From assembly GCA_964649445.1 (NCBI GenBank), contig CAZYPS010000015.1:1-31029 (forward strand): a stretch of DNA of 31,029 bases. Direction: 5' to 3'. A program made the position numbers and the translations under genes. Positions 1 to 9,197 of this stretch are shown piece by piece (the first letter of the stretch is position 1; each line of letters opens with the position of its first letter). This stretch comes from JAGXLP01 sp964649445. Lineage in GTDB: Bacteria > Bipolaricaulota > Bipolaricaulia > M55B111. The notes under the pieces were generated by a model. That model was not told the origin of the DNA. It did not search any database and saw only the letters and a list, made by a program, of their open reading frames with translations.

Positions 1-631
<631 letters not shown>

Positions 632-635
<4 letters not shown>

Positions 636-2185
636 TCTCCCCCCTCCGCGAGATCAGCTAGCCTGTGCATGACCGACTTGCCGTTTTCATAGAGTTCCAG
701 GTAGAGCTCGTAGTATTTATCGTAAAGGTCTTTATTCTCCTCGACCGGAGTTATTTCCCTGTCCCTGGTAAACCAGTCTTCGACCTCGGAATAGTCCTCA
801 AGGACACCTGTAGCCACGCCGGCAAGCAACGCGTCCCCAAATGGAGCTCCTACACCACCCGAGGGGATTACCAGGTCTCTACCTGTAACGTCGGAGATGA
901 TTTCTGTCCAGAGGTCTGACTTGGAAACGCCACCAACTACGCTCGTCTCTTCCTTTAGGGGCATACCTACCTTCTCGCCGACCTCTATATTGTGTCTCAA
1001 GCTGTAGGCCGCCGACTCCAGAAGAGCCCTGAACACGTGCGACTTACTGTGATAAAGTGATAGTCCCATTATTGTACCGCTAGCCTGGGGGTCCCATACA
1101 GGAGAACGCTCCCCTTTAAAGTAAGGCAGAGCGAGCAGACCGTCGGAGCCGGGATCTATTTTTTCAGCTTCCAGGTCGAGAATCTCAAATGGATCCAGGC
1201 CGGTCTTCTCGGCCATCTCTTCCTCCACGGCGCCAAACTGCTCTTTGAACCAGCTTGCTAGAGCTCCCGTGGTGGCTGAACCGCCAAAGGTATAGATCTT
1301 TTCTTCCGAGTTGGCAACGTGAGGCATGGAGACGAGTTCCTGGGTCAATCCTTCCCCTTCGTGAATTATCCCCCAGCAGGTAGAAGTCCCCATCATCGCC
1401 ACGTTATCTCCTTCCTCAAATGCCCCCGCGCTCAGAGCAGCCATCGGGGCGTCGATACCGCCCGCCACTACAGGGGTACCTTCGGGTAAACCGGTTTTGC
1501 CCGCGGCGGTTGAGGTTATCTCACCAATTACTTCGTCCGAGGGTACCAGTTTATCCGGCATAAGCTCGATTGGTATCCCCAGAGTGTCGCACGCTTCTTT
1601 GGACCAGGTAAGTTCGTCAAGGTCGAAGACCCCGCCAATATTACCCGCAGAGGAGTAATCTACGGCAAGCTCCCCGGTAAGTTTGTATTCAACGTAGTTT
1701 GACGGAGGGACGAACAAAGAAATATCTTCCCAAACATCCGGTCTGTTGTTCTTCAACCAGAGGATCTTAGTATATCCATAATACGAATCGACGTAGTTAC
1801 CCGTTATCTCGAAAAGCCTGTCCAGGTCGATATTTTCTTTTACCCACTTTACTTCGTCCGTAGCCCTCCTATCCATCCAAATCAAACATGGGTGCACGGG
1901 TTCGAGATCATCATCAACTGGTACCCCCGATCCCCCGTATAGACCACTTATCGCTGCTCCGGCTATTTTTTCAGACTCTACGTCTGAATCCTCTATCGCT
2001 TCCCTCATCGATTCCTGGGTAGCATTTAGCCAGACTTCAGGCCATTGCTGAGCCCAGGACGGAAAAGGCTGCTCCACCGAATAGAAAGACGAACCTGAAC
2101 TTATTACTTCACCGGTCGTATCGACGACCACAGTTTTCGTCCCCTGAGTACCAATATCTGTACCGACTAAATATTCTTTTGTCAT
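632..2185 (-). CDS. FGGY-family sugar kinase (xylulokinase/ribulokinase-like)
   Basis: A 517-residue cytoplasmic kinase that would phosphorylate a ketose with ATP. The N-terminal phosphate-binding motif VGTDIGTQGTKTVVVD lies at residues 7-22. IWMDRRA near 102-108 is typical of the FGGY sugar pocket, and GGIDAPMAALSAGA near 242-255 carries the likely catalytic Asp245. The C-terminal FGGY domain contains VVGGVSKSDLW. The length is normal for xylulokinase-type enzymes. I chose the ATG at 2185 because an AGGAGG (2195-2200) sits 9 nt upstream; an in-frame start at 2206 would lie ahead of that ribosome site. The gene begins 4 nt after the aldolase stop and overlaps the isomerase start by 4 nt, so the three enzymes are coupled. 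Substrate unknown; L-ribulose, xylulose or fuculose are all possible. Confidence 0.9.
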
Positions 2186-2189
2186 TTTT

Positions 2190-2837
2190 TTAATCCTCCT
2201 GTCCATAGTTGTTCATATATTTTTCGTGTAAACGTTCACCTTCGTCTCTGGGAATCTCAGACGGATTTCCTCCGGAATCCGCAACGTAAGAAACTTTTGC
2301 AATGTGTTCGACAGTTACTGCGCCTTTAAGGGCATCCGACGGTGCCGGGCCGGCAGTAAAAACTCCGTGCTGTTTCATCAGCAGTGCTTTTATCTTATCT
2401 CCAGCTGCTTTGGAGGAAAATTGCTCCCCGATTGCCTCGTCGCCGGGCGGAACGTAGTCAGAAACAGGTATACCCGTCCCGAAGAGATCTCCACACTCTG
2501 TCAGATAAAGTGGAATATCTTTACCCATAGCGGCAAACGCCGTGGCGTAGGTGGAATGGGTGTGGATTACGCCCCGTACGTCTTCCACACTGTTATAGAT
2601 GTGGAGATGTGCCGGGGTATCCACTGAAGGCTTAAGATCACCCTCGACCACCTTTCCATTTAGGTCTACCACCACGAGGTTCGACGGTGAGAGTTCGTCA
2701 TAAGCAACACCGCTGGGTTTTATTACTACATTGTTCCCCTTTCTTCCGCTTACATTTCCACTTGTTCCCATTACAAGATCGTTTTCCGGAAGCCCAATAA
2801 GTGCCTCGTAAACTTCTTCTCTCAGTTCTTCTAACAC
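2190..2837 (-). CDS. Class II aldolase / L-ribulose-5-phosphate 4-epimerase family protein
   Basis: A 215-residue zinc enzyme of the AraD/FucA fold, full length for the family. The zinc ligands are visible as HTHS (His92, His94) and KQHG (His157). Position 73, the catalytic Glu of FucA, is Asp here (KPSVDTPAH), as in AraD, and an Asp at about 117 (ECGDLFG) matches AraD Asp120. This leans towards epimerase chemistry on a ketopentose 5-phosphate rather than retro-aldol cleavage, but that is inference. The start is GTG at 2837; no ATG is in frame, and AAGGTGG lies about 10 nt upstream. It sits between U1 (24 nt upstream) and the sugar kinase. Alternative: an L-fuculose-1-phosphate aldolase. Confidence 0.86.
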   Translation of the reverse strand: MLEELREEVYEALIGLPENDLVMGTSGNVSGRKGNNVVIKPSGVAYDELSPSNLVVVDLNGKVVEGDLKPSVDTPAHLHIYNSVEDVRGVIHTHSTYATAFAAMGKDIPLYLTECGDLFGTGIPVSDYVPPGDEAIGEQFSSKAAGDKIKALLMKQHGVFTAGPAPSDALKGAVTVEHIAKVSYVADSGGNPSEIPRDEGERLHEKYMNNYGQED

Positions 2838-2861
2838 GCAACATTCACCACCTTTGTTTTT

Positions 2862-3956
2862 TTACGAACGTCCAGTTGCTGTCTGCATTGGATACGTCCC
2901 AAACTTCTTCACAGTCTCGTAAAAGGTAATTAAGTTTTCCACCGGAGCATCAGGTTGAACGGCGTGGGAAGGCCCCAGTATTAATCCACCCCCCGGCGCA
3001 ACGTTCTTCAACCTGGAGACGACCTCCTCTTTTACGTCTTCCGTGGAACCAAACGGAACCGTCTCCTGGTTATCGATACTTCCCCAGAGAGTGAGTTCGT
3101 CACCAAATCTTTGCTTCACCGTTTCGGGTGAAAGCGCCTGCGGTTGAATTGGATTCAGGATATCCACGCCAATTTCAACGTAATCTTCGATGATCGGCAT
3201 CACGTTACCGTCCGTGTGAAAAGCCACCTTTACGTCAGGATTTACGTCCCGGAAAGTCTCGAACAGGTCGGCGTATACTGGTTTGAGAAATTCTCTGAAA
3301 ATATCCGGAGAGATAAGCATCTGATCCTGGGACCCGACGTCGTCTCCGAGAAATATTATATCAACGCCACTTTTCACTAGTTTGACCCCGGCAGTTTTAG
3401 CCCAGCTTTTTAACTTGTTGAAGTATTTTTTCACGAAATTCTTGTTTGTGTGTAAGTCACGCAGAACTTTCTCAAACCCTCGAAGATACCAGGAAAGTTC
3501 GAAAATAGTACAACTAATTTCCCCTACTATTGCGTGAGTATCCCCGAATTCATTCACGAGGTAGTTAGCCTCTTCGTATCTTTCATCACCTGAAAAATCG
3601 GGGATCGAAAATTCGTCCGGATCTTCCATCTCTGCCAGGGGATGCTCGTAAGGTTCAGTATAGACGCCTTTTCCGTAATCGACCTGACGCCAACCGATTC
3701 CCCATTCGTCTTCGTAGTAATCTTCGTCAGACATATAGTAACTGGCAGCTGGCCCTACGGTTGTAATCAAAAGGTCGTTGCCCAGTTCCAGATGGACCGG
3801 ATCCGGATAATACTCATTTTCCCCGACACGAGAGCCATTTATTCCGAGATGATTCGCCATTTTATCCCGCATCTCCGGTGTGTACCAAACGTCAATTGGC
3901 ACCCGGTCCGGTTCACGGCCCGAAATCGCTGTCAAAACTCGTTCTTTGGAGTTCAT
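2862..3956 (-). CDS. UroD/MtaA-superfamily protein U1 (putative corrinoid-linked methyltransferase)
   Basis: A 364-residue soluble TIM-barrel protein of the uroporphyrinogen decarboxylase superfamily. The N-terminus has the superfamily signature SKERVLTAISGREPDRVP. The barrel contains LGDDVGSQDQMLISP (about 203-217), VAFHTDGN (His247, Asp249) and GPSH (His331) followed by PVENL. HemE substrate-binding motifs are absent, so it is not a haem enzyme. In MtaA/MtbA the corresponding positions hold His-x-Cys and Cys; here they read His-x-Asp and His, so a metal could still bind with changed ligands. ATG 3956 is chosen over the TTG three bases upstream because AAGGTGG ends 7 nt before it. It lies between U2 and the class II aldolase in the sugar operon. 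Substrate unknown. Confidence 0.85.
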   Translation of the reverse strand: MNSKERVLTAISGREPDRVPIDVWYTPEMRDKMANHLGINGSRVGENEYYPDPVHLELGNDLLITTVGPAASYYMSDEDYYEDEWGIGWRQVDYGKGVYTEPYEHPLAEMEDPDEFSIPDFSGDERYEEANYLVNEFGDTHAIVGEISCTIFELSWYLRGFEKVLRDLHTNKNFVKKYFNKLKSWAKTAGVKLVKSGVDIIFLGDDVGSQDQMLISPDIFREFLKPVYADLFETFRDVNPDVKVAFHTDGNVMPIIEDYVEIGVDILNPIQPQALSPETVKQRFGDELTLWGSIDNQETVPFGSTEDVKEEVVSRLKNVAPGGGLILGPSHAVQPDAPVENLITFYETVKKFGTYPMQTATGRS

Positions 3957-4001
3957 CAATTGACCACCTTCACACTTTACCTTTTGTTTTTTTCATTTAC
4001 A

Positions 4002-5159
4002 TCAATAGTCCCGGAGATCGAAGAAAGTTTCGTACATGGCTTCCATATTCTCGGGCGGCACGCCGGGTTGTACGTTGTGGATCGGAGAGAAGACGTAACC
4101 ACCACCTTCTTTTAGATCCTCTATTCTCCGTTGGGTCTCTTCTCTTACATCCTCTGGAGTACCATAAGGAAGGATTTCCTGAGAATCACAACTTGCTCCC
4201 CAGAAAACGATTTCATCACCAAATTCGCTTTTTAACTCTTTAGTATTTCCCATTCGGCCCGAGTTAACCTGAATTGGTTGGAGTATATCCACGCCAATCT
4301 CTATCAAATCCGGAATAAGACGCCAAACTGCTCCGTCCGTATGGTAAAAAATTTTGGCATTAGTATGGGACTTAACAGTATTAAACAGATCTCTCTGGCG
4401 CGGTTTAATCATCTTCCGGTAGGTTTCGGGTGAAATAAGCAGTGAGTTCTGGGAGCCCACGTCGTCCCAGTAGAGCACTACGTCTACCAGATCACCTACC
4501 TCCTCAAGAAAGTTTATGGCTGCTCTTTTGTAAATCTCAGTCAATTTATCAAGGATGTATTCGGCCGCCCTTCTATCCTTTAGCAACAAGGTTAAAAATT
4601 GACTTAAACCGATAATCCGTTCGGCCTGTTCGAGTATTCCTCCACCGAATAATGGGCTCCCGCATATCGCGTAGTCTTTTTCTTTCCGTAATTCAAGCGC
4701 CTCTTCCCTAAGTCCTTCCGTTCGAGCTGGATCATCCGGGTCTGGCCAATCGTAACTTTTCAGCTCATCCAGGTCACCAGTAACCGGAAATTTCCAGTAG
4801 TCGAAGTAGTGACCCCCCTTCTTCGGCATCCGCATGGTCGTTCCCCACTCATCGACATAGGTAAAAGAGTCTTCGTTTTCCTCTAATTCCAGTTCCCATT
4901 CTCTTGCCGGATTGCCGGCCAGCTGAACGAAATCGACTTCGAAATGATCTCTGAAATCCTTGCTGAGTTCGGGAAGTTGCTGAACTCTATCCATCAATTC
5001 TAAATTCCCGGTTTCCAGCTCCAGGTACTCCATCAATTCCTTATAAGCCTCTTTGTGAATACTGGAAACGATGGTTCCACCGAAGTCATTCGGAATTCGA
5101 TCCGGCTCTTCGTGGTTTAACGCCTCCCTAACTCTTTCTCTCGAACTGGGGTCAGACAT
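4002..5159 (-). CDS. UroD/MtaA-superfamily protein U2
   Basis: A 385-residue member of the same superfamily, starting with SSRERVREALNHEEPDRIP. It shares with U5 the GG...SIHKEAYKELMEYL-type N-terminal block, the length and the C-terminal RDY ending, so U2 and U5 form a subfamily distinct from U1, U3 and U4. Motifs in order: YWDDVGSQNSLLISPE near residue 230, IFYHTDGA with His273 and Asp275, and SPIHNVQPG with the third candidate metal-binding His. ATG 5159 is preceded by AGGAG at a 6-nt spacing, and its A is also the last base of the permease stop (TGATG), so translation is coupled to the transporter. It is placed directly after the permease, ahead of the catabolic enzymes. Role inferred only: processing of the transported compound. 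Confidence 0.85.
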   Translation of the reverse strand: MSDPSSRERVREALNHEEPDRIPNDFGGTIVSSIHKEAYKELMEYLELETGNLELMDRVQQLPELSKDFRDHFEVDFVQLAGNPAREWELELEENEDSFTYVDEWGTTMRMPKKGGHYFDYWKFPVTGDLDELKSYDWPDPDDPARTEGLREEALELRKEKDYAICGSPLFGGGILEQAERIIGLSQFLTLLLKDRRAAEYILDKLTEIYKRAAINFLEEVGDLVDVVLYWDDVGSQNSLLISPETYRKMIKPRQRDLFNTVKSHTNAKIFYHTDGAVWRLIPDLIEIGVDILQPIQVNSGRMGNTKELKSEFGDEIVFWGASCDSQEILPYGTPEDVREETQRRIEDLKEGGGYVFSPIHNVQPGVPPENMEAMYETFFDLRDY

Positions 5160-6118
5160 CAAGAACTCCTTCGCAGCAAGGTGTGAATAGTCACCGCTAT
5201 TAGGATTAAGATTCCGTATATAAACCTAGTCCAGAATCCGGACAATCCCGCGGCTACAATACCGGCTTCAAGGGAGCCGATTATAAATGCTCCGAGAAAC
5301 GTACCGTATACAGTACCTTCTCCTCCGAACATGGAAGTTCCACCGATAAATACGGCAGCCATGGTAGTCATTAAGTATCCTTCACCCATCGTAGGCCACC
5401 AGGTCTTCAACCTAAACGAATCCAGAATACCGGAAAAAGCAGCCAGAACGCCAAATAACATGAAGACCAAAATTTTTGTCTTAGTAACGCTTATCCCCAT
5501 CATCTCAGCCGTTTCAGGGTTATCACCGCTGAACAGGATGTGGTCGCCAAATTTGTGCCGGAACAGCAAAGACCAGACTAACAAGGCCAGGACGAGAAAC
5601 CAGATGGATTGAGCCGGTATTACGCCACCAATTTCGCCCACGAGCACATTGTGAATAGGAGTCCCGGCTAACTGAGTCAATGTCGTCGCTTGACCAGCTG
5701 CTATGATGTTCGTGGCACCACGTATCAGGAACTGCATTCCAAGTGTTACGACTATTGAAGGAATTCCTATCAGGGTTACCAGCATACCATTTAACATCCC
5801 AATCACAGCACCGGCTGCCAATCCCGCGAGTATACCGAGGATAATGCTACCAGTGAATCCCATTGTTACGGCAAATACGTATCCGGCAAACCCCATGACA
5901 GCAGTAAATGAGAGATCTATCTCCCCTGAAACGAGAACCAGCGTTAACCCTAAGCCCGCAATTCCAATAAATGGCGTAATGGAAAGGAATGAACTATAGA
6001 TTCTACCCTTCAGAAAGGTTCCGGGCGCTGTTATCATAAACAAAACCAGGACCAGCAGACCTATAAGAGTCAAGCCCATCTGGGTATTGTATGTCTTTAT
6101 ACGTTCTATGATGTTCAT
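5159..6118 (-). CDS. Sugar ABC transporter permease, RbsC/XylH type
   Basis: A 319-residue integral membrane protein with roughly nine or ten hydrophobic segments, full length for the BPD_transp_2 family (RbsC, XylH, FrcC). Family blocks visible include GLGLTLVLVSGEIDLSFTAV near residues 55-75 and VTLGMQFLIRG near 124-134, followed later by GVLAAFSGILDSFRL and VFIGGTSMFGGEGTVYGTFLG near the cytoplasmic coupling loop. It would form the membrane channel as a dimer with the ATPase encoded 3 nt upstream, fed by SBP1 or SBP2. The stop overlaps the U2 start by one base. The sugar cannot be assigned from the permease. Confidence 0.93.
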   Translation of the reverse strand: MNIIERIKTYNTQMGLTLIGLLVLVLFMITAPGTFLKGRIYSSFLSITPFIGIAGLGLTLVLVSGEIDLSFTAVMGFAGYVFAVTMGFTGSIILGILAGLAAGAVIGMLNGMLVTLIGIPSIVVTLGMQFLIRGATNIIAAGQATTLTQLAGTPIHNVLVGEIGGVIPAQSIWFLVLALLVWSLLFRHKFGDHILFSGDNPETAEMMGISVTKTKILVFMLFGVLAAFSGILDSFRLKTWWPTMGEGYLMTTMAAVFIGGTSMFGGEGTVYGTFLGAFIIGSLEAGIVAAGLSGFWTRFIYGILILIAVTIHTLLRRSS

Positions 6119-6121
6119 GAC

Positions 6122-6886
6122 CTATTCTCCCTCCGCTTCGGAGCTGGTGGCATGGTGAGTCAATTCGTCAATTAGTTCCTGCTCGGTTAATTCACCTTTA
6201 TCCCTTCTGTCAGCTACTTCACCTTTGTCCAAAATCACGAATCGATCGGAAACCTCGTAAATATGGGCGATCGTATGGGATATGTATACACAGGACTTGC
6301 CCTGTCGTTTGACCTCCCTGATGAAATCCAGAACTTTGCCGATTTCTTTGACTGAAAGGGCGTTTGTGGGCTCGTCCAGGATTATCAGGTCTGCTTCAAA
6401 GTACATTGCCCGACCAATGGCTATCCCCTGCCGCTCTCCTCCGGATAGTGTGCTGACCGTTGAATCAGGTGAGACTCCCTCACCAGTGAATCCCAGGAAT
6501 TGCTTCATAATCCTGTCCGTTTCTGATTTTGCCTCTTCTACGTCGATATAACCGAATTTGGTCGTCGGTTGCCTGCCCAGAAATATATTTCGCCACAGAG
6601 CTTGTTTTTGTCCCAGCGCTTTTTCCTGAAACACCGTCTCTATACCCTTTTCGTGTGCTTCCCTGACCGAGTATTTATCCGGGTTTATCTTCTCGCCCTT
6701 TACGAAAATCTCACCTTCAGTTGGGGGGTATAAGCCACTTAGTATTTTCTGCAGGGTGGACTTACCCGCACCGTTGTCTCCAATCAACCCAACTACTTCG
6801 TTTTCCCCAACTTCGAAGTCAACTCCTTTTAAGGCAACAACGCCACCAAAACGTTTGTGGATGTTCTTCATTTCAACGAGACTCAT
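6122..6886 (-). CDS. Sugar ABC transporter ATP-binding protein (single ABC domain)
   Basis: A 254-residue ATPase that energises sugar import. Visible motifs: Walker A GDNGAGKST (36-44), Q-loop VFQEKA (Gln87), signature LSGGERQ (147-153), Walker B LIILDEP (167-173) and H-loop SHT (His204). Most RbsA/XylG/AraG proteins carry two ABC domains in about 500 residues; this one has a single domain, like FrcA-type systems, and would work as a homodimer. No second ABC domain is encoded nearby. ATG at 6886. It lies 3 nt before the permease and 83 nt after SBP1, and that gap holds a stable hairpin that may lower transporter expression relative to the binding protein. Confidence 0.94.
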   Translation of the reverse strand: MSLVEMKNIHKRFGGVVALKGVDFEVGENEVVGLIGDNGAGKSTLQKILSGLYPPTEGEIFVKGEKINPDKYSVREAHEKGIETVFQEKALGQKQALWRNIFLGRQPTTKFGYIDVEEAKSETDRIMKQFLGFTGEGVSPDSTVSTLSGGERQGIAIGRAMYFEADLIILDEPTNALSVKEIGKVLDFIREVKRQGKSCVYISHTIAHIYEVSDRFVILDKGEVADRRDKGELTEQELIDELTHHATSSEAEGE

Positions 6887-6908
6887 AACCTAAAATATCT
6901 CCCTCCCG

Positions 6909-6953
6909 AAAAAAGTTCCGGCGGACCAGATACGAATAAGTACCTGGCCCGCC
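6909..6953 (-). terminator. Intercistronic hairpin with U-tract between SBP1 and the ATPase gene
   Basis: Arms 6920-6933 and 6940-6953 form a 14-bp stem (two G-U pairs in the transcript) around a 6-nt loop. In the minus-strand transcript it is followed by GGAAC and then a run of six U (6909-6914). This looks like a rho-independent terminator inside the operon. The likely role is partial termination or 3'-end protection, giving more binding-protein mRNA than permease/ATPase mRNA. Confidence 0.75.
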
Positions 6954-6969
6954 AGTGACTTCATAAAAT

Positions 6970-7974
6970 TTACCGAATGCCTTCTTCCGCCAGAGGTGCA
7001 ATTGCGTCTATGTTACCCGAGTGAATCAGGCCCGCACCTGTCTTGATGTGCAAGCCGGAGAATTTATATTTTGCACTCAGGTAAATCTGGAATATCGGCA
7101 TGAACCCTTGCAAGAACGGTTGCTGATCCAGGACTAAGTCGGTATAACCGCTTTGAATTGCCTGAACCGTAGCTGGCGAAAGGTCAAAACCTGCACCGTA
7201 GATTTCATCCGGATCTAGACCTGCAGCCGAGAAGTACTGTTCCTGGGTTGCAGTTAAGGCTCCGTGATCCGTAATGACCAATTCACAATCGGGGTTGCTC
7301 TGGAGATAGCCTGTAATTACTGGTATACCAGCTGAGGCATCCGCATCAACTTCAGAGGAAATTTCGATGTAATCTACCTCTATACCCTTCTCTTCCAGGG
7401 CATCTATCGCTCCTCGGGTTCTTTCTCCTCTCGTCGGTTCGGACTTTAGACCCCAGACGAGTGCTTTGTCGCCTTCATCCAACCCAGCTCTTTCTGCAGC
7501 AGCTTTCCCTAACGTGTAGCCCGAGGGATAGAGTTCCTGACCGACGTACCCAAATCCTTTTGATTTATATCTTTCCTCGAGTTCAGGTAGAGTAACGTTC
7601 TGGCTGGTAACTACTATACCTTCTTCTTCTACCGCTTCCTCAACAAATGGTTCATAAGCGTCAACCCCGGGGTGACCCATTATAGCTATCCCGTCCGGGT
7701 CGGACGCTATTGCTTCCTGTAGCTGGTTGACCATTTTCTGAGGATTCCAGTCCGACCACTTATACTTGACATTTACCCTGTCGCCCAGAATCTCGGCTGC
7801 CTCTTTAGCTCCCTTCTGAACGACTGTAGCAAATGGTCCACCTGGGCTACCTCCGGGGAAGAAGAAAATCTCTATCGGTTCTTCGGCGGTTTCGCCCTGA
7901 GCAAAAGCTGGCGCTGCAATTAGCCCAACTAAAACTATCGAAACTAATAGAAACTTTAGATTATTTTTTAACAT
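6970..7974 (-). CDS. Periplasmic sugar-binding protein SBP1 (RbsB-like, Peripla_BP_4)
   Basis: A 334-residue solute-binding protein. Residues 1 to about 25 form a signal peptide: KNNLK, a hydrophobic core, then APAFAQ with an A-x-A cleavage site. There is no lipobox Cys, so a soluble periplasmic protein is expected. The mature part starts PIEIFFFPGGSPGGPFATV and has the two-domain type 1 periplasmic fold; AGFDLSPATVQAI and LDQQPFLQGF are conserved binding-cleft regions. SBP2 is a close paralogue along the whole length. ATG 7974 has TAGGAGGTG at about 9 nt; GTG 7980 would be too close to it. Ligand unknown, presumably a monosaccharide or modified sugar taken in by the ABC genes that follow. 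Confidence 0.92.
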   Translation of the reverse strand: MLKNNLKFLLVSIVLVGLIAAPAFAQGETAEEPIEIFFFPGGSPGGPFATVVQKGAKEAAEILGDRVNVKYKWSDWNPQKMVNQLQEAIASDPDGIAIMGHPGVDAYEPFVEEAVEEEGIVVTSQNVTLPELEERYKSKGFGYVGQELYPSGYTLGKAAAERAGLDEGDKALVWGLKSEPTRGERTRGAIDALEEKGIEVDYIEISSEVDADASAGIPVITGYLQSNPDCELVITDHGALTATQEQYFSAAGLDPDEIYGAGFDLSPATVQAIQSGYTDLVLDQQPFLQGFMPIFQIYLSAKYKFSGLHIKTGAGLIHSGNIDAIAPLAEEGIR

Positions 7975-8140
7975 CAACACGCACCTCCTATAGGTGTGTA
8001 AATAACTAGAAATTAAATTACTTATTCTTGTTGCCTGTTTTTTGCTTCTCCTTTTGTATCACCCCCATTATTTAACAAGGATTTTTTATTGGCTCGGACC
8101 TTACCGATTCCAAAAATTGTATTTATAGTGGTGATACTAT

Positions 8141-9133
8141 TTATAATTCAATATCTCCTCTGGTCGAGCCGTGCTCCTGAACCCACTTGTCGGGAATCCC
8201 TCCAAACTCAATTGCTGCTTTTCGAAACGACTCAATATTTTCCTCGGAGTAAGAATAAGCATGTGCTGGAGCCAGCACGTATCCTCCACCACCCGATAGC
8301 TGGTCAATCCTATTTTTTACCTCCCTTCTCACTTCTGAGGGATTTCCTTTGTCCAGTATCCGAGACCCTACAGCACCATGGAAGGATAGCCTATCGCCGT
8401 ATTTTCGACCGACCGCCTGGACGTTATTGCATTCGGGCTGGAGCGGATTGAGCAAATCCAGTCCTATCTCTACCAGATCAGGAATAATCTCTTCTATATT
8501 ACCGTCCGCATGCTGCATGACTAATAGATCTTCTTCGTTACAGGAGCTATAGAGTAGTTTTTGCCGAGGTTTAATGAACTTTCTCCACATTTCCGGTCCC
8601 ATCATAAGTTGACTTTCCCCGCCCCAGTCGTCTCCGTATCTAACACCGTCGACACCGACTTGATCAATTAGACGCCCCGTAATCCCGAGTTTTACCTCTG
8701 CGATTTTATCCAGGAGCTTTTCAACCGCTTCCGGTTCCCTGTACATCCATATTAAAAACCTGTCCATGCCGACGAGAATCCAGGCTCGTTCAAAGAGCCC
8801 CCAACCGTTATCTCCGAATACCAAAGTCCTCTTCCGATCTATCTCCGACATTGCTTCCAGGGCTGGATCCATCAATCCTTGTTCTTCGGGGTTGGGAAAG
8901 GGATAGCTTTCTATATCCTCGGGCTTTTTAATTGGGTGAGTAACCGGTATACCCGCTCCGGATTCTTCTTCCCCCTGTTTCCATTTGACCCCCCAATCGT
9001 CACATCCTCCACCAGCGGGATACTCCTCGAGGTCGTGTGTGACCACCGTCATCGACTCGTCTACCATGGGCGTCGGAACCCACTCCGGCTCTTCATGAGC
9101 TAACGTTTTAACTAAATTTGCTTTTGGGTTCAT
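8141..9133 (-). CDS. UroD/MtaA-superfamily protein U3
   Basis: A 330-residue member, the shortest of the five, lacking part of the N-terminal barrel extension of U2 and U5. It starts MNPKANLVKTLAHEEPEWVP, a variant of the EPDRVP signature. The DD motif reads YGDDWGGESQLMMGPE, the first metal motif VMQHADGN (His-x-Asp) and the third APAHAYSYSEEN (His). LLNPLQPE after the metal motif is shared with U1 and U2. The gene lies between the two binding-protein genes, separated from SBP2 by a hairpin and from SBP1 by about 165 nt. The ribosome site is weak (GAGAG about 15 nt upstream). Activity unknown. Confidence 0.83.
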   Translation of the reverse strand: MNPKANLVKTLAHEEPEWVPTPMVDESMTVVTHDLEEYPAGGGCDDWGVKWKQGEEESGAGIPVTHPIKKPEDIESYPFPNPEEQGLMDPALEAMSEIDRKRTLVFGDNGWGLFERAWILVGMDRFLIWMYREPEAVEKLLDKIAEVKLGITGRLIDQVGVDGVRYGDDWGGESQLMMGPEMWRKFIKPRQKLLYSSCNEEDLLVMQHADGNIEEIIPDLVEIGLDLLNPLQPECNNVQAVGRKYGDRLSFHGAVGSRILDKGNPSEVRREVKNRIDQLSGGGGYVLAPAHAYSYSEENIESFRKAAIEFGGIPDKWVQEHGSTRGDIEL

Positions 9134-9156
9134 CTGATCACGTCTCTCGTAAAATT

Positions 9157-9187
9157 AACAAGCCGGAGTTATTACCTCCGGCTTGTT
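9157..9187 (-). terminator. Intercistronic hairpin after SBP2
   Basis: A perfect 12-bp GC-rich stem (AACAAGCCGGAG at 9157-9168, with its complement at 9176-9187) closes a 7-nt loop 11 nt after the SBP2 stop. In the minus-strand transcript it is followed by a short U-tract (AAUUUUA). It occupies the same position relative to SBP2 as the 6909-6953 hairpin does to SBP1. Attenuation or mRNA stabilisation is the likely role. Confidence 0.75.
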
Positions 9188-9197
9188 ATTGAAATTT

